64,000 bases of DNA from Verticillium longisporum (Eukaryota > Ascomycota > Sordariomycetes > Glomerellales > Plectosphaerellaceae), in NCBI GenBank assembly GCA_019188255.1, contig JAETXT010000002.1, positions 1,798,001 to 1,862,000 of the forward strand, given 5' to 3'. The position numbers and the translations under genes are program-made. A model generated the notes under the pieces. The model made no database searches. It worked only from the letters and a program-made list of their open reading frames with translations, and was not told the origin of the DNA. Shown here piece after piece: positions 47,801 to 59,645 of the stretch (position 1 is the first letter of the stretch; each line of letters starts with the position of its first letter).

Positions 47801-48775
47801 TCAATTTACTTATTAATAAAATAAGACTTTAAATACCCTAAATAGGGGACCTTACGAATATTACTATATATATATACTATATCCTAGATTAATAGCTCCT
47901 ACGATTAATATTAACTAGGTTCTTACGCTTCGCTACTCTCTTAGCGGGAGGGGTAATAAATATAGGGGCTTTACGCTTAAGTAGCATTATCGAGGCTAGG
48001 ATAAGAGAAAAAGAGAGAGAGAGAGAGTAATAAAAATAGGGATTTAGTAATCGTTAGAGCTCTAAAATAGTAGATTAGGCTAGCTAATCTTAAAAATAAA
48101 GAATCGTTATAAGGAAGAGGGAAGGTAAAAGGAATAGAGTTATTATAATTTACTAATTAGATATATAGATCTATAAAATATAGTATTTACTAAATTAGCT
48201 TAATAGGATTTATTAATCCTATTTAAGTAGTTTAATTCTATTATTCCTATTAAAGGTAATTTAATTCTATTATTCCTATTAAGAAAGCTAATAAAAGGGG
48301 TAATAATAATTATTCTTCTACCCTCTATTAGTATATTAGCAATTTAGAGACTTTAGGAGCCTATATCTAGCTATTATAAGAGCGCTATTTAATTAGCTAT
48401 TATACTATTTAATTACTATTTATTTCCTTTATTAAAGGGTTTAAAAGCCTATTCCTATTATTTAACTATAACTTAATTCGTTTCCTTAGAGAGCTATTTA
48501 GTAGCTAGTTTAATTAATCTATAGTGCTAGGGACTAGGGATTTAGCGCTTATAGGAATAGTAATATTAAGCTATATTTTTCCTTATTCTATCTATTATTC
48601 TCCTATTATTACTTATTTACTTATTTATTTATTTATTTTATAGATTAGGATAGTAGATCTAATACGCTAGAGACTAGAGGATTCTAAGTATATTAGAGTA
48701 GCTATTAATATAGGTAATAGAGCCTAATATTAGTCCCTTAGGCAATCCTATCTATAAAGAAAAGATAGCTAGTAT

Positions 48776-49063
48776 TGAACTAATATTAGGGGATTACCTA
48801 GGTCGGTGATTACTATATAGGATTCACCGATATAGTGATTACTAGGGCTAGGATTCACAGCTCTTAGGAGCACGTGATTTATAGCTTATGTAATCGGTGA
48901 ATTAGATAGGTATATCTGATTTACGTAAGTAGTAGTGATTTAGAGAGATAGAATTATTAATAATTATAACCCTTATATTACCTACCCTACCGATTTAGAG
49001 CTCTTAAGTATAGCTAAAGTAATGAATTAGGGTTTATATAAGTAGTAAAGCCCTCTTAATATT
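48776..49063 (+). repeat. Right LTR of the Copia element, lightly mutated
   Basis: 288 bp. It keeps about nine TpG and four CpA sites, for example GGATTCACCGATATAGTG, where the left copy has TpA. Confidence 0.9.
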
Positions 49064-49753
49064 TACCTTTAATTTCTCTATAAATAATAAAACCTTTTAA
49101 TATTCTAAATAAAGATTTAAATACTTTATAATAAATTTATAAATAATAAAATCTATTATAAGGAATATTAATTATAAATTAGGAAGGATTTCGCTAAATA
49201 TAAATCTAAGAATAATCTATTTATTATTTATTATAAAGAGCCTTCCTTTTATAATTAAGTATTATAAATACTTAAAGAAGAGCTTTATATATATTTAAAT
49301 TATTATATAAATCAAGCTTATAGCCTACTATTTTAAGAGGGTTTTAGCTCTATTAATATATAGAAGAGAAGTTTAGATACTTCTTAAGGAATAGCTTCTT
49401 TATTATTATTAATAAATAGGTCGATTTCATTATTAAGATTAATTATAGTTTAGCTAAGAGCTATAAAGACTTACGCTTTATTATTTATTATAATTATAGG
49501 GATCGTTTTAATAATAAATAAATATAAATTTATATAATAGAGGTATAGAACTAATTATATTAATTATATTTTACGATTAGAATTAAAGTAGCGAAGCTTA
49601 ATATAGAATAGAAGAGTCTTATTCCGATTATTTAAAATAGAAGGAGAAAAGTAGGGGTTTAGAGGTACTTCTGAAATAGCCTGCTAGTACTATTTAGAGG
49701 AAGTACTATTAAGCTAATAGCTTTTTAATTTAATGGCTAAGAGGATTAGGGCC
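49064..49753 (+). mobile_element. 3' fragment of a second Harbinger copy
   Basis: About 690 bp matching 30,115-30,799 of the first Harbinger in the same orientation, ending in the same terminal repeat and followed by TAA (49,754-49,756). The left part is missing and the fragment joins directly to the Copia right LTR. It carries a few CpA/TpG sites lost in the first copy. Confidence 0.85.
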
Positions 49754-49900
49754 TAAGCCCTCCTAGGCTTGGATGCAAAACCCCTAGTGTCATTTTACCT
49801 TGCGGGTTCCATTTACTTACGCCGCTTTGCGGCATACGTCGGATTGCAATACGCTCCGTAAATTCCATTCCGACACCTCGTCACTTTAAGCATCGAGAAG

Positions 49901-50338
49901 ATGGCTGTCGCCGTCGGCGAAAAGTCGCTACAAAAGCTCCTTGCTACCCTCACGACGGTCCTCCGCCCATCGACCTATGTCTTCGTTACGCTCCCACAGT
50001 CGGCGACTCCTCCCCCTCTCTCCGAGATACAGATGATCTTCCACGAGGGAGAAGGCAGCACGGTCATCATGAAACTTGAGGACGCCAAAGCGCGCGCTTT
50101 CGACTATGCTTTTCCGTCGAGAATGATCACGCTCAACGTGCATTCAAGCTTGGAAGCCGTCGGATTCCTAGCCGTCATCACAACCCGACTGGCCGCCACA
50201 GGCATGGGTGTCAATCCCGTCAGCGGATACTTCCACGATCATCTGTTTGTCCCTGAAGGGGGAGAAGCAGATGCCCTTGCGGTCCTTCAAGCTATCGCCG
50301 TCGAGAATCGTAATCTGGACACAGGCGAGGCCTCGTGA
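49901..50338 (+). CDS. ACT-domain protein (DUF2241-like)
   Basis: Small single-exon gene, 145 aa. Two ACT-like halves are visible: L-x-x-L-L-A-T-L-x-P-x-L-x-P-x-x-Y-V-F near the N-terminus, then an ITLNVHSSLEAVGFLA strand-helix and a conserved N-P-V-S-G-Y-F-H-D-H-L-F-V-P block near residue 110. This combination is the signature of small stand-alone ACT proteins, in which the ACT fold usually binds amino acids; no ligand can be assigned. The start at 49901 follows about 150 bp of ordinary DNA after the transposon border, so the promoter lies partly in or next to repeat sequence. No RIP-type change is visible in the gene. Confidence 0.88.
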   Translation: MAVAVGEKSLQKLLATLTTVLRPSTYVFVTLPQSATPPPLSEIQMIFHEGEGSTVIMKLEDAKARAFDYAFPSRMITLNVHSSLEAVGFLAVITTRLAATGMGVNPVSGYFHDHLFVPEGGEADALAVLQAIAVENRNLDTGEAS

Positions 50339-51620
50339 GCCTGCGTTTGCCCCTGGGCATATGGCGCTGATGAGACTACGGCCTCTGAGCCACAGTCCGC
50401 ATTCTACGAGCCTTATCCCTTTGGTGCCCAAATTTGGCCTCAGTACTTCGTATAATCGATAGCCGAGTGGCAGAAAATATATATTGCTAATTGAATTAAA
50501 GGACATAGCGAACTGAACATCTAGATGCCTATACGTTACCTATATTTCACAGACGTACCCGCCCTCAATCATGTACTGAGCTAGTACCTGCTTAGATGTA
50601 CATCAAAGCTCTTTAGGCAGGCGGTGATCATTGTATCTCCCATGCGTCCATACGCAACCTCGATCCCCGATCATTTATGTTCAGACCGTTCGTGGTCCAT
50701 GATTGATGAGCTCGATACGATGAACACAAACAGCAAGCTTGTGAGTCTCTTCATACGCTTGATTGGCACATGCACCTCGTTTTCCCAAGATGCAGACATT
50801 GCCCAACGGTTTTAGATCCACGCTCAAAGACACTTTTGAGCAGGGAAAGTGCATGGTGCAGCAACTTGAATGCCATCGATTGGGAGCTTCAAACCTGCAT
50901 GTCCGCTGCCAACTTCTCCCAAGAAGCAAATGTATTTCAATACGAGTGATCTATATGTAGCCAGTACAGGTTATCAGGACCAGATCAAGAGCTTGACCAC
51001 CCCAAAGATAGGAGCCAAAAGAATTGACGAGAGGCATCTGCGGAGAACTCTGAGCGAGCTTTTCTGGGATATGAAGGCTGTGGGCGGTCCCTCTAGCTGC
51101 ATAGGTACGACTTCAGATGTTCTTCTGCCTTGTTCCTGGCAGTTGTATGCGGTGCCGACGTGCGAAAGAGTCCTCACTCTGCTGACGACGCCGCTTTGAC
51201 AAGATCTGACGCGAGGGCTGGCGTTCAGTTTATGATGTTGCTCTACAGCGCACGCAAGCTTCATCCCGTAATGTGCCTGGGCACGAGGTGAAGGACAACG
51301 AGCGGATGAACCTAAGAAGAGGCTCGAGGCAGCCTGCTTAAGCAGCACTTGAAAACTTACAGAACTCCTCTCGACGCCAACAGGACACTCAAGCCAGTAC
51401 ACGTTTTCACCACGATGACCATTTCCTCATAAGAGTTCATTCATTGCTTATCTCATTTTGCCTGTTATTACCTTTCTGAACACCAACCATCGTGAAGCGG
51501 CTGGGACCAAGCGTCCGCTATAGTACACCCGATACAGGAAAAGCATTAAACGTTAGACCGACGCGATCGGTCGCCAGCTGTGGGAGCCAAGTTGCACGGC
51601 CGCCGCTGATTTCCAGCCCC
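50339..51620. other. Intergenic region
   Basis: About 1.3 kb between the ACT gene and the 3' end of PRP39. Short open frames on both strands (for example 50,870-51,199 plus) show no domain and no convincing splicing. Nothing supported. Confidence 0.45.
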
Positions 51621-54025
51621 TCAGTTGAAAGAGACATTGCCCTGCCTCTCGACGTCCAGCTCCCCGTGTAGTTGGTAGTAGTTGAAGAATCGAGCCTCCG
51701 CCTTCGCGTTTGTGGCTGCGTCCAGATCTGCACTTCCCGCGCCATTCTCCTTGGCGTTCGGTGGGGAGAGCTTGGAGATGGATGAGGGACTATCACGATG
51801 GTCAGTGTGTGGCCTTCAGGGTTATGTGGACTGATGTAAACTTACCCAAAGACCTCGCGGTCGATAATGAGGAACTGCTTCATGGCGTCCTTACCGCCCC
51901 GTTGCAGCAGATACTCCAGGTAGATCTGGGACAGCTGCTTCTTCGACGCCTTGGAAAGCCTGCTCTTGCTGCGCAGCGAGTCGAATATCTGCTTCACCCG
52001 CTCGCCGTGCAGAGCCTCAGTCTCCGCGCTGGTCGGCTGCTGCAGCTCAAACTCGAGCCACTTGTCCCAGAAGATGCGGCTGTCGGCGTACCAGTCCACG
52101 TTCTTCAGGAAGACGTTGCGAGCCTCCTCGTCGGTCCCCTTCACCTTCCACAGCAAGAACGCCCATTCTGTGACCATGGCTGCCTTTGTGAAGATGTCGA
52201 CGTGCGGTGAGTCGATCTGGTTCTTGAACACCTCGATCGCTGCGTCCAGACCGCTGTGACGGCGCTGCAGGTGCGCCCAGGAGGTGATGGCCTCGATACA
52301 ATCCGGCAGCTTGATGAGGATAGAGGCATGAATGTCGCGAGCCACGTCAATGCGTCCGCAGCTCTCCTCAAAGTAGGCAAACTGTAGCCTGATGCCGGGC
52401 CGGCTGATGGGCACGTGCATCATAGCGGCGCGTTGGTAGATGATGCGCACCTCTTCCTCCTTGTCGGGCTTCGCAGACATCCACCTGGCGTAGCGGAACC
52501 AGAATTCGTCATACAGAGCGCAGGTCACCAGACATCGCTCGTACAAGAAGATTGTGCGAGTATGGTCGCCCTCTGCTTCTTCGAAATCAAGGTACTTGTT
52601 CCAGTTGGCAAGCTGCTGATAGTCGAGCTCGTCAATGTGGAAGTAAGGGCGCTTGATTTCCGACTCGTAGGTCCAGCGACGGCTGACCTCGTTCTGCGTC
52701 TGTGTGAAAAGTTCATAGTACCTGGCATCGATCTTCCCGCGGATATCGCGTTCAGTCTCGAGCTCGGGCCTTTGCGTGCCGGCGTACGGTGCCTCAACTT
52801 CTGCGCGGTACGCAGCGAATACGTCATCGTCGACCAGTTCAGAGACGGGACGGCTGTGTGAGAGCTGACGGAACTTCTCGTAGTATCTTGAGTACTGGTG
52901 AAGCGGCAGGGTGACGATGCGGCGCAGAATGGCGAGGACGCGATCCTCCGCCTCCTGGCGCTCCTCATACTCGATGTACATGTCCCAGAAGGGATGGGCC
53001 AGGAAGTCCAGACCTACGTGGGTAGCACCGCGCTCAAAGAGCCTGAGAGTGTTGGTCAGCGATCGATCAGGGCGCTGGGGAGGGAACGGCAGGGCAACGG
53101 GGAAGGGAAGGAAGCATGTACAGGAGCGGGTTATCGGTGACAAAAACGCAATGATTCCAACTCGAGCGGCCATGGTGCGCCAGGGCGCACAGAAATGGCG
53201 CACAGAAAGTAACGCGACGTGAAGTGAATGAGTGGTCATATCAGTTCAGCCACAGATTCATGTGGAAATCAACAGAGCCTGGTACATGGTGTAAGATGGC
53301 ATCCCAGCATTGGGGGCGTCTGTTGGCATTTCTCACCGGCTGGCAATGATGGGGCCAATCGTGACACTCCAGGCTTGCAAGTTCATGAGGAGGGGTTCGA
53401 GCGGCCGTGCGGCGTGCTGTCGTGTTGACGGTATTAAGGGATGAAGGGGGCAAGGGGAAGGAAAACCATCACATATGCACACAGTACTTACTCCCTGACG
53501 AGTTGCGGGACATGGGTCGTCTCCATTTTGAAGGAGCAGTAGTCCGTCCACAAGTCGACAGAATTGGTGATGCTGGCGCATCCGCGCTCGTATACCTGCA
53601 ACGTCCCGTCAGCCGTGGCATTCCGCATGGATGGTGGGGGATGGACAGAGCCGTGTCAACTCACAAGCTCTGCGGATTCAGGGCCAGCAATGTTGAATTC
53701 GAGGTCGGCATATTTCTTCCAGTAGCCGAAGAGGAGTGGGAACTTTAGCAGGAAGCCATCAAAGGCGTTGCGAAGAGCAGCCAGGGCTTGCGGGCTCGAG
53801 TTGCGGTTGAGGCCTCCTTCCAGCCCTTCGCACGCGCGAATGAGTTTCTCCCAGGTCTCGAAGTTGTCCGGATCGGCTTCCTGTACACACGAGGTCAGGA
53901 CAGAGAACAGGCTTTGGTTTGGAGAATGAGGATGAAATGTGTGTGTGGCGACTTACGACCTCAGCCTCTAGCTTCTTGATTTCGGCATGCTCCTCAGAGC
54001 TACCATAGTGGTCGTAATCGGCCAT
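51621..54025 (-). CDS. PRP39: Pre-mRNA-processing factor Prp39 (U1 snRNP)
   Basis: U1 snRNP protein that helps commit pre-mRNA to splicing by stabilising U1 at the 5' splice site. Five exons: 54025-53957, 53880-53665, 53595-53492, 53042-51846, 51789-51621. All junctions are in phase and give 584 aa, the usual length. It consists almost wholly of HAT (half-a-TPR) repeats: W-E-K-L...ACEG, F-P-L-L-F-G-Y-W-K-K-Y, Y-E-R-G...S-V-D-L-W-x-x-Y-C, L-F-E-R-G-A-x-x-V-G-L-D-F-L-A-H-P-F-W-D, W-N-K-Y-L-D-F-E, F-W-x-R-Y-A-R-W. The order matches Prp39. Introns are 76, 69, 449 and 56 bp; the third is exceptionally long for this genome, but the flanking residues join exactly as in the family. The last exon encodes a short tail (ARFFNYYQLHGEL). 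Confidence 0.93.
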
Positions 54026-55503
54026 GATAAGGGCGCTCCCAGGCGATCACAGGCAGTCGCACTATCGATCAATGTCGCGGTCGTGTATTTGGATCGAGGT
54101 AGCGATTCCGCGGAGTAGAGCAAGCTGGGTCGGCGATGGAGCGATGGATTGAAAAGGCTGAACGTTGAATGCCGTCAGGGAAGGCGCGCGCAGAAGGCTG
54201 GGGATGATCCTTAGTTGGTTGCAGCGCGCGCGTCGGAGCTTCTGCTGGCGGAACGACCACTGAGATTGACAAGGGGGTCAAACTTTTGAGCGGGGCGGCC
54301 AGGCCAGGCCTCGTATTAACTCAGCGTACTGAAACCATGACGCGACGGCCCTTATTGGTTCACATGGAGTGGGGCCAGAACACTGTTATGTCAGCAAGCT
54401 GGAGATATCCTCGACGTCGAAAAAAATCTCGTGGTGCGTCTTCTTCTTCCATACCAGGCTTGTGATGATATTCATTAAATCAACATGATAGGAAGAGGAT
54501 GAACGCTACCCAATGGGTAGCATGATCTCAATTCGAAATCTGAAGCCACCTTATCTTCTGCTCCCGCGTGGGCCTTCTTCCAAAACCCCAGATCGTTAGA
54601 TTGTTCTTCACACTCTCATTTTTCAACACAACGCACATCTCTTCCCAACTGTTGCAGGTGCTTGGTCAGCGGATGTGGAACGATGCAGTCGTGTCCGGCT
54701 GTTATGATAGAGAAAAATGCCCGCAAGCTCGTAGACGCGCGCACTTACGTCGGACGGGTTCCGATGACGAGTGCCTCGCTGACGTTGCCTATCGTGCTCC
54801 TTTGTATCGCTACTTGACTTTGCGAGGCTTTCATCGTTACCACGCTGAAGGTTCTCGTACCAGCCAGTTGAAGGTTTCCAGGCTGCAGACATGTCAGTTT
54901 CTGACAGCTGGCAAAGTGGCTGAGGTGCTACACATTTGCTGTGCGAAACTGATTTGTCTTGGTGACAACACTGGCAATCGCATCTACTGGTCTCAGTATC
55001 ACACTCAGATCACCATTCAGTCCATCTTGAGAATGTATTCCCCAGGTGTGAATGTTGTGCCAGTTGTCTGGGGCACCCACTAGTACTAGCCTGACAGGTA
55101 ATCGTGGTGCAGGCCCCCCACCCACTCATGGGCAGCCCAGCGAACCACGGGCCAAATGGCCCCCAACGTCATACCTTGAGGTACCTACAGCTGGAAGCTC
55201 CCTGGTAGTCAGCCTCCAGGCCTGCCTTGGTAGTCTGTCCGAACCAAATTCATGCCAACGTCCTCTTTCCTCGTCAGCATGGCGACAATAGACTTATGCT
55301 TTTGAATGCACGACCCTGGAGCTCTTTGACCTCGACCGATCACTGCGACTTTCATCGAATCGAACTCACGAACCGAAGCCGCTGGTCGGAAACCCGCCAA
55401 CCCGCGCGACGACAACCGCCCATCTCGATCAATTCCTGCTCCGAGATGTCCACCTCGTCACTCTGACCCTACCACCAATCTCGCGACAGCTGGCCTTTTC
55501 AAA
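54026..55503. other. Divergent intergenic region between PRP39 and the synaptojanin gene
   Basis: About 1.5 kb upstream of both genes, so it should contain both promoters. The longest frame (54,568-55,083 plus) has no recognisable features and is not called. C-rich leader-like sequence precedes 55,504. Confidence 0.5.
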
Positions 55504-58500
55504 ATGGAACACGGAGGCGGAGGCTCGTGGGGAGTGGAAGTCCCTTCGCCGGAGAAGTCGAGTCAGCTCTACATACGCGACTACCCGCATCGATCCGTCG
55601 CCATTGTATCCAACTCCCACGCCCTCATCTTCAGTCATACATCCAGCCACGATCTCACTAGCCAAGGCAATGGCAGCAGCCACCATCTTCCTCAAGTGCA
55701 ACCTCATCGATCCCGAACTTCAGGCACAGAGACCCCCGTGTCCAAATGCATGGCCGAATTTGCGCCGCTGTCGAAGAACACACTTTCCGACTATCGCAGT
55801 CTAATACCGCGGCCGATATTTGGGACACTGGGCTTGATTTCGGTTGATGGAGATGTCTTCTTGTCTGTCGTCACGCACGCCACACGGGTTGCGACCATCC
55901 GGCCTGGCGAGACGGTCGAGAAAATCTCCAGCGTTGCCTTCTTCTGTCTCAACAGCGACCGCTGGGACGATGTCGTGTCCATTGACAATCTGGACCCCGA
56001 TCTGTCCGATGCCTCATCCGTGTACGGACCAGCCGGCTACGGTCAGAATCTGAGTCGCCGAGAGATCACGGTCGAACACCCTTGCCATGACCTCAGGAAA
56101 CTACTGAGCAATGGCTCTTTCTACTACAGCACCGACTTTGATGTCACCAACAGGCTGCAAGATCGGTCCGTGAACTCGGCCGCCTTCGACATCGACAACT
56201 TTGACGACTCGTTCCTCTGGAACTCCTTCATGATCAGCCCCTTGGTCCAATTCAGATCACGTCTCATTCCCCACGAGAGAGAGGCCCTTGACTCATCGAG
56301 GATCCTCACGTCCGCCATCAGGGGTTTCTGCCGTACTATCGCCATCCCGCAGATCAGTGCTCCTCTGAAAACAACGAGTACAGGCCTGCCTTCGTATCTG
56401 ACAGTCATATCGCGACTCTCGTGTCGAAGGGCTGGCACGAGGTTCAACTCCCGCGGCATCGACGATGACGGCAACGTAGCCAATTTTGTAGAAACGGAAA
56501 CGACCTACTGGAGCCCTAGAGGTACTCTTTTTCGTTCAGCCAGGTTCGAGGGTCTGTGCCGCTGTTTTGGGAGCAGGCGGCAGATCTTCTACCAGGCAAG
56601 CAGAACATTAGCATTACCAGGTCGCCAGAGAGCACGCAACCCGCCTTCAACAAGCATTTCCAGGACCTCGAGCATGCCTACGGTGCCGTTCACGTAGTCA
56701 ACCTGCTCAGCGAGGAGAAACCCGGGGAAGCCCAGCTCAGCAAGCTCTACCACAACGCTGTGCGCCATTCCCCGTTGAGTCAGGTCGGCCAGAACCAGTC
56801 CCAAGATCACGCCTTGTTGAGGGAGACGCACTACGACTTCCATGCGGAGACGAGAGGTGCTGCTGGCTACGAGTCGGCGAGGAACATCAGAAGATATATT
56901 GAGAACTCGACCGAGGGCTTTGCCTACTATCTGGCCGAGGAGACCGACGATGTGGCCGACGACAATCGTAGCTTGACAACGATCAATGGTGCCCCTCGCA
57001 TGGTCGTGTTGCTCCAGCAAGAAGGCGTTTTCCGCACCAACTGTCTAGACTGCCTCGACAGAACCAACCTGATCCAAACACTGATCTCCTCCATGGCCAT
57101 GGAGTCATTCCTGGGCCAGAGGGGAGAGTACGCAACGTCCGATTTCTGGATGAGGCATTCAACCCTATGGGCAGACAATGGCGATGCCTTGTCAAAGATT
57201 TATGCAGGCACCGGTGCTCTCAAGTCATCGTATACTCGCACTGGCAAAATGTCCCTGGCAGGCGCCGTTGCTGATATGCGCAAATCGATGCAGAGGCTTT
57301 ACCACAATAACTTTACTGACGCCGCAAAGCAAACGACCATCGATCGTCTGCTCGGCCGGCTCGTGGGCCAGACGCCAATGCACATTTACGATCCGATCAG
57401 TGACTTTGTCACAGCCGAGATGAGCAAGAGAAGCGCAGAGTTCTCCTCGACACAGGATATCAACATGTGAGTTCGATGCATCATACCCAGGTTCTGACAC
57501 TGACACACAAGGCAGGTGGGTTGGCACTTTCAATCTCAATGGGCGAACCCAAGGCATCGACCACGATCTCTCGTCTTGGCTATGCCCCAAAGAACTGGGC
57601 CCAGTCCAGCCCGAAATTGTAGCAGTCGGCTTCCAAGAAATTGTCGATTTGAGCCCTCAGCAGATCATGAACAGCGATCCCACACGGAAACGACTGTGGG
57701 AGAAGGCGGTGAAACGGACACTCAACAGCCACTTTGAAAAAGCCGGTGGCGAGCGTTACGTCCTGCTTCGAAGCGGACAGCTCGTCGGTGCCGCGTTGTG
57801 CATTTTCGTCAAGGCATCCTCGCTTAGCAGCATTAAGAATGTCGAAGGTAGTGTGAAGAAGACGGGAATGTCTGGCATGGCCGGCAACAAGGGCGCGGTT
57901 GCCATTCGGTTCGACTACGCCAGCACCCCCATCTGCTTCGTCACGGCTCATCTAGCTGCCGGGTTTTCTAATTATGACGAACGCAACCGCGATTACGCGA
58001 CTATCCATGACGGTCTGAGGTTTCAGCGCAACCGCGGCATTGATGACCATGGTGAGTCACGCAGTATGCCACTGCACGCAGCATGTTGTTGACAGCCACA
58101 CAGACACGGTCATATGGCTTGGTGATTTCAATTACCGCATCGGTCTTGGTCCTGAAGCCGCACGGTCTCTCGTCAAGAAGAAGGACCTGGCTACGCTGTA
58201 CGAGAACGACCAGGTATGTCTGCACCGCCCAGAGTTTATTGCCACAGTTTACTCACGCTTTCCAGTTGAATCTACAAATGGTAGCTGGTCTATCCTTTCC
58301 GTTCTATTCGGAGGCGCGCATCACGTTTCTGCCCACCTACAAGTTCGATCTCGGGACGGACGACTACGATACTTCGTAAGTGGCCACATTAAACAGGGGT
58401 ATGAAGCATTCGCTCACTGTGCGTAGGGAAAAGGCAAGAATTCCGGCCTGGACGGACCGTATTCTCCGAAAGGGGCAGAACCTGCGCCAGCTGTGCTACA

Positions 58501-59645
58501 ACTCAGCACCGCTGAGGTTTTCAGACCATCGACCTGTCTATGCAACGTTCCAATGCACTGTCAACATTGTCGATGAGTCTCACCGCGAGCAGATTAGCCA
58601 AGAGTTATACTTGCGTCGGAAGCAGGAAGTTGGGGACCCTTCGACCAGTCTTGATACCGAGGACGAGGACGACGAAGACCTTATTGGATACGACGCTGTC
58701 GAACCCGGACTACCACCTGCCAGCTCCGACCGGCAAAAGTGGTGGCTCGACAACAAGCAACCAGCGAGGGCAGGCGTCAAGCCGCCACCTCCGGGTGCAG
58801 ACGGCCAGAGCATGGTTTTGAACCCCAACAGACCGGCCAACCCGTTCGGCGTGACGACGGAACCCGACTGGGTAACGGTATCAAGATCACGCGTTTCGTC
58901 CTTCTCGACGAACCTGTCAACATCGCCCTACGAGCATGTGAACACTCCGCCCGACCTCTTGACATCAACGGCGCCCTCGGCGCGCAGGGCACTTCCGCCG
59001 CCATTTGACCCTTCCACTCTCCCAGCTCCGCCGCCACGAACCAGTACGTGGGTCGACGGTAGCTCAAAATCGATGCAGAGAGCCGAGACACCACCACCTC
59101 CTCCGCCTCCGAGGCGCCAGACAGCTGGCCCTACGGGCAGCTACAACCAGTCGACCTCCATGGCGGCTTTACACAAAACGCAGGCTGTGCCTCCGCCACC
59201 GCCGCGACCGTCATCGGCTCTTTCGGACCTCTCTCAGCTTTCGCAACAGTCACGTGGAAAGGCAGCACCACCCGTGGCAAGAAAGCCGTTACACCTGAGC
59301 TCAACGTCACCGACGGCAAGCCCGTCATCTACGAAGAATGGGCATGGTATTCTGAGCGATGAGAAGCCGAAGCTTCCTATGCGGGCAGCGACGGGGCCTG
59401 CCGCGCAGAACGGCCACGCCGGGCCGACGTCTCCTGCCGGCGGCGTGCTGAGAAAGCAGCCGATGGCCGGGGCGATGGCCTTGCCAGGGATGCGAGCAGG
59501 CGAGAACCGGCCCAAGCCTAAACCACAAGTGCCGACGAAAATACAGAAGAAGGCACCGGTTGACTTGCTGGATGCCCTGGGCGATGACGAACCACGCGAT
59601 ACGGGGAGCTGGGAGACGTTGACGCCCAGCAGCCACAGACGGTAG
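55504..59645 (+). CDS. Synaptojanin-type inositol polyphosphate 5-phosphatase with SAC domain
   Basis: Dual phosphoinositide phosphatase of the yeast Inp51/52/53 group, acting on PI(4,5)P2 and monophosphates in endocytosis and actin control. Exons 55504-57466, 57516-58051, 58104-58213, 58266-58375, 58427-59645; introns of 49-52 bp, all in phase. With one restored base the product is 1312 aa. The N-terminal SAC domain (about 20-600) ends with the catalytic R-T-N-C-L-D-C-L-D-R-T-N. The 5-phosphatase domain follows: W-V-G-T-F-N-L-N-G, G-F-Q-E-I-V, the M-x-G-N-K-G-A loop, W-L-G-D-F-N-Y-R-I, and P-A-W-T-D-R-I-L with S-D-H-R-P-V. The C-terminus (about 960-1312) is Pro-rich with PPPPPP runs, suited to SH3 partners. 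Odd: the SAC domain changes frame at the T5 run 56,528-56,532; a sixth T would join the conserved halves. No intron fits. Confidence 0.92.

Larger units (their letters stand above)
41530..49063 (+). mobile_element. Ty1/Copia LTR retrotransposon, RIP-destroyed
   Basis: Two 288-bp LTRs (41,530-41,817 and 48,776-49,063) start with TGAACTAATATTAGGGG. Decayed pol reads on the plus strand. The fungal Copia RT region is at about 45,900-46,400: Y-D-x-x-L-L-I, a helix, then G-I-Q-x-D-D-T-L with the Gln codon now TAG at 46,208 and one catalytic Asp now Asn. RNase H follows to about 47,050. The gag, protease and integrase should lie in 42-45.9 kb but were not read confidently. About 1.7 kb between RNase H and the right LTR is unassigned. 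No target duplication was found: the left flank is the coiled-coil pseudogene, the right flank a Harbinger fragment. The body is saturated with RIP and cannot be expressed. Confidence 0.84.

Noticed and set aside
41524..49070. 5-bp target duplication for the Copia element
   Set aside because: AGTAT before the left LTR has no counterpart after the right LTR, even allowing C-to-T and G-to-A changes.
40861..49845. Similar hairpins TTACGCCGCTTGGCGGC (40,866) and TTACGCCGCTTTGCGGC (49,817) on either side of the Copia block
   Set aside because: Could suggest flanking repeats, but the match is about 17 bp, is itself a small palindrome, the left copy lies in the last exon of the coiled-coil gene, and flanking sequence does not match.
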